A stretch of DNA of 6,104 nt from Anaerolineales bacterium. GTDB taxonomy: Bacteria; Chloroflexota; Anaerolineae; Anaerolineales; Villigracilaceae. The notes below the pieces were generated by a model. That model was given only the letters and a program-made list of their open reading frames with translations, was not told the DNA's origin and searched no databases. The position numbers were made by a program, and so were the translations under genes. Of this stretch, positions 1 to 5,186 are shown in pieces (the stretch's first letter is position 1; each line of letters opens with the position of its first letter). The stretch covers positions 1-6,104 of the forward strand of contig JADGQD010000127.1 in NCBI GenBank assembly GCA_017882065.1, read 5' to 3'.

Positions 1-85
1 TTCGCTCGATTCTGTTTCCAACTTCAAAGCATTAGCTCCAACCAGATGATGACCGAAGATCAGAATAAGAGCACCAGAAATTTCT

Positions 86-211
86 GCCTAACACCGGCTC
101 CAGCGGACAGCGGCTCCGCCGCTCCGCGCAGGCGCGATTTGCCAGAAATGGTGCATAATTGAGTAAGAGTCTCGCCAGTCCCGCCGCTGCCGCTGAGCCA
201 TTCCGTTAGGC
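86..211 (+). other. attC-like integron recombination site
   Basis: The site starts with GCCTAAC (86-92, fits the R'' consensus RYYYAAC) and ends with GTTAGGC (205-211, fits R' GTTRRRY). The two boxes are perfect complements. Inside them, 97-114 pairs with 183-198 over 16 base pairs, interrupted only by two single unpaired bases on the left arm: one C at 100/101 and the A at 107. On the bottom strand these are G and T, matching the extrahelical bases that known attC sites use to set strand choice. Unpaired spacers lie at 93-96 and 199-204, and about 68 bases (115-182) form the variable tip. The length of 126 bases is within the known range. Bulges on the left arm set the orientation: the crossover point would be between 205 and 206, so a cassette would begin at 206 and run towards the ThuA gene. 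No integrase gene is visible. Pairing was done by hand. Confidence 0.83.
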
Positions 212-231
212 GGCTAAATAAGGTTATTCCA

Positions 232-261
232 TTGTGAGCATAAATGAAGCCTATCTATGTT
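232..261 (+). promoter_or_regulatory. possible sigma70-type promoter for thuA-SDR
   Basis: TTGTGA (232-237) could act as a -35 box and TATGTT (256-261) as a -10 box, 18 bases apart; each matches four of six consensus bases. Transcription would start near 268, just upstream of the AGGA ribosome binding site at 274-277. The stretch between the attC site and the first gene is AT-rich, as promoters often are. The match is weak and could be chance; transcription from an upstream cassette promoter is equally possible. Confidence 0.25.
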
Positions 262-284
262 ATTTACACTTTTAGGATTGTAAT

Positions 285-917
285 ATGAAAATCTTAGTCC
301 TATGCAATGATTATTGGCACCCTGCCTGGGTTCCCAGAGAGGGTTTGATGGGGTTGGAAATAAGCAAGTTTTCGTTTGATTGGATCGAAAATGCCCACGA
401 ATGGTCACCAGAACGCATGGCAGCCTACCCGGTGGTGATCCTGACCAAGTCCAACAACGTATCAGCTACCGATCAAACCGGCTGGATGACTGAGGCTGGA
501 CAGGCTGCCTTTGCCGATTATGTACGCAAAGGAAAGGGGCTGGTTGCCATCCACTCTGGTACCGCAGGGTATGAGCAGATGCCTGTGCTGCGTGGCTTGT
601 TGGGGGGCGTGTTCACCCACCATCCTGACCAGTGCCAAGTTACCGTGCATCCAAGAGCGGGACATCCACTTTCATCTGGATGCGATCCGTTCACGCTGAA
701 AGATGAACATTATTTCATGGCACTAGAGGATTCGCGGGCTGATGTGTTTTTAACCACTAAGTCGGAGTACGGTGAACAGCCTGGCGCCTGGATACGGACA
801 GACGGCGCTGGCCGCGTGGCGGTATTGACGCCCGGTCATAATGTGGAGGTCTGGCTGCATCCATCGTTCCAGACCTTGTTGCGAAATACCTTGCGTTGGT
901 GTGGCAAGATATCCTAA
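285..917 (+). CDS. ThuA-like domain protein (trehalose utilization family)
   Basis: A 210-residue protein made of one ThuA-like domain, a class I glutamine-amidotransferase-like alpha/beta fold without the amidotransferase role. Visible family features, in order: an N-terminal beta strand (KILVLCNDYW, 2-11), GKGLVAIHSG (83-92, the conserved 'GGG-GLH' strand and turn), GGVFTHHP (107-114), GHPL (126-129), DEHYF (140-144), and a C-terminal GAGRVAVLTPGH (174-185). These histidines and acids are what the family conserves. Length is normal for a single-domain ThuA protein. The start is supported by AGGA at 274-277, seven bases before the ATG. There is no signal peptide or membrane segment, so it is probably cytoplasmic. 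Biochemical roles are poorly settled: ThuA of rhizobia takes part in trehalose/3-keto-sugar metabolism, and relatives often sit beside sugar oxidoreductases. Here it is followed by an SDR gene in the same direction. It lies 73 bases after the attC site and may be cassette cargo. Fold assignment is firm, substrate unknown. Confidence 0.85.
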   Translation: MKILVLCNDYWHPAWVPREGLMGLEISKFSFDWIENAHEWSPERMAAYPVVILTKSNNVSATDQTGWMTEAGQAAFADYVRKGKGLVAIHSGTAGYEQMPVLRGLLGGVFTHHPDQCQVTVHPRAGHPLSSGCDPFTLKDEHYFMALEDSRADVFLTTKSEYGEQPGAWIRTDGAGRVAVLTPGHNVEVWLHPSFQTLLRNTLRWCGKIS

Positions 918-936
918 TTCAAACAGGAACATGCTC

Positions 937-1656
937 ATGTATCGTACCGTTTTCATCACTGGTGGAGATCGCGGGTTGGGTTTTGCGCTTTGCGCCGGAC
1001 TGCTCGAACAAGGCTGGGAGGTATTCGCCGGCCAATACTTGCCCGAATGGCCGGATCTTACTACTTTGGCGGGCCAATATCCTCATGCGCTTCACATTAT
1101 CCCGCTGGATGTCAGCTCGGTGGAGTCTGCACGGTCTGCCGCACAGGCCGTGACAGCGTTCACCGACCACATAGATGTGTTGATCAATAACGCGGGGGTA
1201 ATTTCTCCGACGATAAGCCGTTCGATCCGTGAACCCCAAGATTATGCTGAGATGCACCGCCTATACGATGTCAACGCCCTGGGGCCGCTGCGGGTAGTGG
1301 AAGCTTTTCTGCCGTTGACTGACAGAAGCAGTAAAAAGCGCTTGTGCTTTGTCTCTTCAGAGGCAGGCAGCATTGCCCGGGCGGAGCACACTTGTTGGTA
1401 TAGTTATTGCATGTCCAAGAGTGCCTTGAATATGGGCATTAAGATTCTCTTCAACCACTTGCATCCTGAGGAATATACCTTTCGGGTATACCACCCTGGC
1501 TGGATCCGCTCTTACATGTCGGGCAAGAAAAGTCTGGAAGCAACCCTAGAACCGGAAGAGGCCGCCGCGAAGGCCATCCCCATCTTTCTCAGCCAACGAC
1601 AGGATGAAGATCGACTGAGGCTGGAAGATTACGAGGGGAATGAGTGGCCCTGGTAA
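937..1656 (+). CDS. SDR family NAD(P)-dependent oxidoreductase
   Basis: A classical short-chain dehydrogenase/reductase of 239 residues, a usual length. Visible motifs: the cofactor-binding TGGDRGLG (8-15), LDV (57-59, adenine-contacting Asp), NNAG (84-87), the active-site Asn in DVNALG (N113), Ser in VSSEAGS (S141 likely), and YCMSK (157-161, giving catalytic Tyr157 and Lys161). The full Asn-Ser-Tyr-Lys tetrad is therefore present and the enzyme should be active. The reaction is reversible alcohol/ketone conversion with NAD(H) or NADP(H); the strand after the glycine motif (VFAGQY) has no clear acidic NAD marker, so the cofactor is undecided. The reading frame is open back to 841, inside thuA, but the residues there resemble no SDR. 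AGGA at 925-928 is eight bases before the ATG at 937 and only two before the ATG at 931, so 937 is chosen. It follows thuA by 19 bases, probably in one transcript. The C-terminus (EGNEWPW) looks natural, so the IS relic just beyond did not truncate it. Confidence 0.88.
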   Translation: MYRTVFITGGDRGLGFALCAGLLEQGWEVFAGQYLPEWPDLTTLAGQYPHALHIIPLDVSSVESARSAAQAVTAFTDHIDVLINNAGVISPTISRSIREPQDYAEMHRLYDVNALGPLRVVEAFLPLTDRSSKKRLCFVSSEAGSIARAEHTCWYSYCMSKSALNMGIKILFNHLHPEEYTFRVYHPGWIRSYMSGKKSLEATLEPEEAAAKAIPIFLSQRQDEDRLRLEDYEGNEWPW

Positions 1657-1670
1657 AGTCTCTGTATATA

Positions 1671-2205
1671 TCAGGTCTTTACAATATTTGCGACCGGCCA
1701 TCTGAAATACCCCACTGCCACCGGCTGCCCGTCCCCCAGGTCTACCGCCACCAGCACTGGTCGCTTCTCCCCCCAACCCTGCACATAGGCCCCATCCACC
1801 CCCAGCACTCACACCGGTTTCCATTCGTTCCGCCGCCGCGACTTCCTGCTTTTCCCCCTGCGCATCCCACCAGGCTATCATCGGACAAACCGAGACGTGG
1901 ATTCCGCTCAAGAGCAAGCTCACGTCACGGTAGCTCAAGCCCAATCGCCAGCCAAGCACGGCATACGACCGCAGCCGCTCTGTCTGGTCCGCCCGACTCG
2001 TCCCCGCAGGATAATGCCGAAAGGTCCTCCTGCACCGGCAGCAGCGATAGTGATATACCCACACGCTTCGGGCTTGCATGTCTTTCACCGGTTTCTTTAC
2101 CCGCTCCCAGTGCTGAAAGGTCTCCCCATGACAGTAGGGGCATTCTTTCGGCTGTTCCTCGGATTCCCTGTTGACGTTTGGCAGTTTCAGGACAAGAATC
2201 TCCAT
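1671..2205 (-). pseudogene. frameshifted, truncated DDE-type transposase
   Basis: Residues 1-132 (from the ATG at 2205) read as a transposase N-terminus: a zinc ribbon (CPYC at 22-25, CxxC at 55-58), then a helical region with a helix-turn-helix look (RLRSYAVLGWRLGLSYRDVS, 77-96). Near 1809 the frame breaks. One extra base, or two lost, moves the sequence into the next frame. That frame reads VLGVDGAYVQGWGEKR and then VLVAVDLGDGQPVAVGYF, typical of the first catalytic Asp strand of a DDE nuclease with its following beta strands. It stops at TGA 1671-1673 after 45 residues. The rest of the catalytic domain, with the second Asp and the Glu, is missing, so the gene is dead. The undisturbed open frame runs on to 1546, but that tail is only the antisense of the SDR gene. 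AAGGAG lies six bases before the ATG. Family is uncertain: ISL3-like or a related zinc-ribbon group; it resembles transposases I recall from Anaerolineae. Confidence 0.72.
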
Positions 2206-2260
2206 GACGAGCTCCTTGCAGATGTGATCCAGACAATCACTATCTTACAAGAAGCTCGTC
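2206..2260 (-). promoter_or_regulatory. hairpin sequestering the transposase ribosome binding site
   Basis: GACGAGCTCCTTG (2206-2218) and CAAGAAGCTCGTC (2248-2260) are complementary over 12 of 13 bases, and the remaining pair (2214 with 2252) is a G-U wobble in minus-strand RNA. The minus-strand transcript would therefore carry a 13-pair stem with a loop of about 29 bases ending right at the transposase ATG (2205). The AAGGAG Shine-Dalgarno sequence lies inside the stem. Some insertion sequences (IS10, IS200) are known to hide the transposase RBS this way, so that transcripts entering from outside cannot be translated. The same role here is inferred. Confidence 0.6.
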
Positions 2261-2412
2261 ATTCTTTCAAAACCCACCGCTTATGTTACAGATTCGTTTT
2301 GCGTAAATCCAAATAATACGATGTGCGCCTTGCCAATCGTGTTTCTTTTTTTCTGCAGGTTCAGCATACTCAGTGGTGGTAGATTTTTTAGTTCTCTCAG
2401 TGATTCAGTATC

Positions 2413-4233
2413 TCATTGATTCCCTGCCTTAAACACGCGAAAAGAATGTGGCTTGAGCGTTACCGCGTAGCCCTTTTTCGCCGTTTTCTGGTCGCGCCAG
2501 TCGCGCAGGTCTTTACCAGCGAGCATTTCACCCGAAAGCACATCCTGGACACAAGGGAAGAAGTCGTCCACCACCAGGCGGATGTCAGTACTATGGTCTA
2601 AGAAGGATTCGACGATGAAGGTGTCGTTGTCATACAGGAACAACGCCACTTGGCTAGGAGCTTCCAGGCGCACGAATAGGCCGCACATTACCACTTCGCG
2701 GATGCGGTTGAGCACCTCAGGTGGCAGAGCGTACAGGTCATCGAAATTGTCTGGGATGGTCAGCACATACAGCTTACTGTAACCGTAAGCAGCGGAATGA
2801 AGCAGAGGCGTTCCCGTAGTGCCACCCAGGCAAGTTATTTCTTCCCACGAATCGTTGGTCAGGTAATGGAGGATAGGAACCAGGATGGGCCGGCTGGCGG
2901 AGTAGACGCGATTCCAGCCGATTAGGAATTCGTGGCCGGTCTGCTTACGGTCGGTGCATTCCATCTCGACGATATCGCCCAGGCCCTTATCCTGCAGGGC
3001 GCGCAGCAGGCCGCTGGTGATCACCACCGCCTTGCCTGCCATGAGCTGCCCCTTGATCTTTGTCAAGATGTCTGGATCGAATTTAGCGCATTCGGTCAGG
3101 AGCATGACCGGCGCTTCGGTAGGAAATTCAGGCAGCAGTTCGATGGGGATGCCAAGCATACCCAGGAAATTGTGCAGAAAATCCTCGCCAGTGGAATGAT
3201 AGGGCTTGTAGGCTTTCACGCCCAGGGGGTTGCCCAGCCTGCCAATGAAGCGATCGGCGATCTCGAAGGCTGCGCCAGCTGCCAGGGCGATCGTCGCCTG
3301 GGAAGACAGGCTGCCATCTTGTTGACGTACTGGCGCGGTGACGGCATCAAAGCTGAAGCTGGTGCCCTGCCCTTGCCAGGCTCCACGCTGTGATTCTTGA
3401 ATGCGCATCTGGTCGATGGAATGGTAGTCGAACAGGGTCACTTCCGGCGCTTTGGCGAACAGGGTCAGCCAGAGCTGTTCTGCGTACCGGTCGAGGGTGG
3501 GGCTATTAAAGGGATCCACCCAGCCGCCGCGGTTTCCTCCAGGCTTGATGTTCTCAAAGTAGCGATAGACCAGATAGCTTTCGTAGGGCTGCAAGTGTTG
3601 GGGGTTTAGTGTCGCGTCGCGCGTTTCGGTACCCGTATAGATGCCATCGTACAGCGGGGGCTGGTCCTTCAGGTTGAAGCCGAGACCCTGGAAATGCTCG
3701 TACCAGTTGGGGTATTTGATGACCACCTTGACCTTGGGGTTGGTAGCGCGCGCCGGGGCGAGCACCAGCTCGCGAGAAGCCTGCGTCATTTGCTCCAAGC
3801 GGAACTCTGTCCAGCTTTTATCACCCTTGGCAGCGATGCACAGCGGGCATTTGCAGTTGGTAAAGAAGAAATCGTCGAAAATCACTTCATCGAACAGGCG
3901 GGCGGTGAGGATGACGATGTCTTTGAGCTTCTGGCGATATTCGGGGTTACTATAGCAGTAGGTGTTGAAGTGCCAAGCATTAGCAATTGTGACGGTGATG
4001 CCACCTGCGACCTGCGTGCCGCGGCTTACCAGGTAGTCACGCACCGCGACCAGGGTGGCTTCGGCAGGAATCACCAGACCGCGATGGGTTTCCACATAGA
4101 CCTTGTTGATTTTAACTGAATGGCACAAGGTTTCAAAGTGTTCTTTGAAAGGAGTGATATCGCTGCCTAAAGCGGCAACATCACTGGCACGCAGGTACAT
4201 GGCAACTTGGAAGTTCTGATAAGTATTGTTCAT
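2413..4233 (-). CDS. glycoside hydrolase-like protein, GH42-like domain order
   Basis: A 606-residue protein I cannot assign to a numbered family. Residues 1 to about 340 look like an (alpha/beta)8 sugar-enzyme barrel: MYLRASDV (12-19), KVYVETHRG (44-52), FDEVIFDDFFFTNCKC (114-129), KGDKSWTEFR (136-145), VIKYPNWYEHF (171-181), YDGIYTGTETRD (195-206), YRYFENIKPGG (223-233) and LTLFDYHSID (266-275). Acidic residues at strand ends (E48, D120, D121, E203) are candidate catalytic residues. C127, C129 and C132 form a CxCxxC cluster that might bind metal. Residues about 347-415 (LGMLGIPIELLPEFP, then VMLLTECAKFD and AVVITSGLL) resemble the Rossmann-like trimerization domain of GH42 enzymes, and 525-605 look like a small C-terminal beta domain. 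There is no signal peptide, so it is probably cytoplasmic. GGAGG 4-5 bases before the ATG supports the start. The gene follows the aldo-keto reductase by 10 bases, which suggests coupled translation. A hydrolase role is inferred from fold-like features only. Confidence 0.6.
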   Translation of the reverse strand: MNNTYQNFQVAMYLRASDVAALGSDITPFKEHFETLCHSVKINKVYVETHRGLVIPAEATLVAVRDYLVSRGTQVAGGITVTIANAWHFNTYCYSNPEYRQKLKDIVILTARLFDEVIFDDFFFTNCKCPLCIAAKGDKSWTEFRLEQMTQASRELVLAPARATNPKVKVVIKYPNWYEHFQGLGFNLKDQPPLYDGIYTGTETRDATLNPQHLQPYESYLVYRYFENIKPGGNRGGWVDPFNSPTLDRYAEQLWLTLFAKAPEVTLFDYHSIDQMRIQESQRGAWQGQGTSFSFDAVTAPVRQQDGSLSSQATIALAAGAAFEIADRFIGRLGNPLGVKAYKPYHSTGEDFLHNFLGMLGIPIELLPEFPTEAPVMLLTECAKFDPDILTKIKGQLMAGKAVVITSGLLRALQDKGLGDIVEMECTDRKQTGHEFLIGWNRVYSASRPILVPILHYLTNDSWEEITCLGGTTGTPLLHSAAYGYSKLYVLTIPDNFDDLYALPPEVLNRIREVVMCGLFVRLEAPSQVALFLYDNDTFIVESFLDHSTDIRLVVDDFFPCVQDVLSGEMLAGKDLRDWRDQKTAKKGYAVTLKPHSFRVFKAGNQ

Positions 4234-4243
4234 AGGTCCTCCA

Positions 4244-5086
4244 TTAATCCCATTCTCCTTGCATAAAGCCCGGACGGATCGTACGAAAGTCCTCGTTCAA
4301 CCCGTCCAGGATGGTCACATCTTTCTGGGTCAGTGAGAAATCGAACACACTGGCATTCTCGATAATGCGGGCGCGGTTCACTGACTTGGGGATCACCACG
4401 TAGCCTTTCTGCAGCGTCCAGCGGATCAACACCTGGGCGGCGGTTTTACCGTGCTGCTTTGCCACGGCGACCACGGTAGGATCACCCAATTTCGCGCCGC
4501 GCGCCAGCGGGCTGTAGCTCTCTACCTGGATGCCTTTCTGGCAACAGAAATCCACCAGCGCGGTGCGGGTGAGGAAGGGGCTGAGTTCGAACTGGTTGAC
4601 TGCCGGAACCAGTGGAGAATCGGCCAGCACTTCCTTCAGGTGGCGGATGGTGTAGTTACTCATCCCGATGGTGCGGCAGCGCCCCTGTTCGTAAAGGTGG
4701 CACAAAGCACGCCAGGCATCGGCGCGGTAAGGGGGCACCGGCCAGTGGATCAGGTACAGGTCGATATAATCCATACCCAGCCGCGCCAGGCTTTGATCGA
4801 AAGCGCGCAAGGCAGCGTCGTATTGCTGTTCGCGATTCCATAATTTGGTGGTGACGAAGATCTCTACTCTCGGAATTCCGCTGGCGCGAATCGCCGCACC
4901 GACATCCTGCTCGTTGCGATAGATGGCTGCCGTGTCAATATGGCGGTAGCCGGCTTCCAACGCCCAGAGCACGGCATCCCGGGTGGTTTTGCCCTGTTCT
5001 GATTCAAACGTACCCAGGCCAAAGACAGGCATTTCGACATTGTTGTTCAGCCTGACCGTGCTGGTCAGAGATAAAGGATTGGTCAT
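4244..5086 (-). CDS. aldo/keto reductase, 2,5-diketo-gluconate reductase-like
   Basis: A 280-residue aldo/keto reductase, the usual size for the small bacterial AKR5-type enzymes. It is an NADPH-dependent (alpha/beta)8 barrel that reduces aldehydes and ketones, including keto-sugars. The catalytic tetrad is complete: D51 and Y56 in GYRHIDTAAIYRNE, K81 in FVTTKLW, H114 in YLIHWP. The substrate- and cofactor-side motifs GMSNY (141-145), NQFELSP (164-170) and SYSPLARG (190-197) are present, as is the NADPH-phosphate loop IPKSVNRARIIEN (232-244; K234, S235, R240). The ATG at 5086 has only a weak ribosome site (TTGGAA), but the N-terminus (VRLNNNVEMPVFGLGTF) is the normal family start, so no other start is needed. 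It lies 92 bases after the GH5 stop and 10 before the next gene, and its last codons contain that gene's Shine-Dalgarno region. Family call is firm; the physiological substrate is unknown, though the hydrolase neighbours suggest a sugar or sugar-derived carbonyl. Confidence 0.92.
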   Translation of the reverse strand: MTNPLSLTSTVRLNNNVEMPVFGLGTFESEQGKTTRDAVLWALEAGYRHIDTAAIYRNEQDVGAAIRASGIPRVEIFVTTKLWNREQQYDAALRAFDQSLARLGMDYIDLYLIHWPVPPYRADAWRALCHLYEQGRCRTIGMSNYTIRHLKEVLADSPLVPAVNQFELSPFLTRTALVDFCCQKGIQVESYSPLARGAKLGDPTVVAVAKQHGKTAAQVLIRWTLQKGYVVIPKSVNRARIIENASVFDFSLTQKDVTILDGLNEDFRTIRPGFMQGEWD

Positions 5087-5105
5087 AAATATTCCAAGTC
5101 AAATG

Positions 5106-5186
5106 GTGAACCTTCCAACAGGTTGCGAGAAAGAGTGGCACCCAGCGTGAACCTGCGGGAGGGTATGTACCAATGAGGTTAACCTG
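5106..5186. promoter_or_regulatory. cluster of AACCTG-type half sites upstream of the AKR gene
   Basis: The 92-base gap between the GH5 stop and the aldo-keto reductase start contains GTGAACCT twice (5106-5113, 5147-5154), CAGGTT (5119-5124), AACCTGCGGG (5150-5159) and the perfect palindrome AGGTTAACCT (5176-5185), which runs into AACCTGCTGG (5181-5190) at the GH5 stop codon. CAGGTT at 5119 and AACCTG at 5150 could also pair as a weak stem. These could be operator half sites for a local regulator, but no regulator gene is visible and short repeats like this can arise by chance. No convincing -35/-10 pair was found here. Confidence 0.2.

Larger units (their letters stand above)
1661..2292 (-). 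mobile_element. insertion-sequence relic with possible terminal inverted repeats
   Basis: The broken transposase is flanked by an imperfect inverted repeat: TCTGTATATATCAGGT at 1661-1676 against TCTGTAACATAAGCGGT read from the complement of 2276-2292. By hand alignment 12 of 17 positions match with one gap. If these are the true ends, the element is only about 630 bases and has lost most of its transposase by internal deletion. That would make it a non-autonomous remnant. I see no target-site duplication directly outside these ends, so the borders are a proposal. The left end lies four bases after the SDR stop codon. Confidence 0.4.

Noticed and set aside
2..49. Open frame running from the left edge to TGA at 47-49, 36 bases before the attC site; could be the tail of an upstream cassette gene.
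   Set aside because: Only 15 codons are visible with no recognisable motif, and another plus frame is open from 1 to 162. The spacing is typical for a cassette gene end but that alone does not support a call.
841..936. Upstream extension of the SDR frame (start at 841 or 931).
   Set aside because: 841-917 overlaps the conserved end of thuA and encodes residues unlike any SDR N-terminus; the ribosome site fits 937 better than 931.
1546..1670. Continuation of the transposase open frame into the SDR gene on the minus strand.
   Set aside because: It is antisense of a well-supported SDR coding region and shows no transposase-like residues; the true relic ends in the shifted frame at 1671.
2340..2353. 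T-rich run (GTTTCTTTTTTTCTG) that could mark a plus-strand intrinsic terminator.
   Set aside because: Only a weak four-pair stem (CGAT/ATCG) precedes it, and no plus-strand gene ends nearby.
2369..2402. Direct repeat CTCAGTG (2369-2375 and 2396-2402) downstream of the hydrolase-like gene.
   Set aside because: Seven bases repeated once in a short AT-rich stretch is expected by chance, and it forms no hairpin or terminator.
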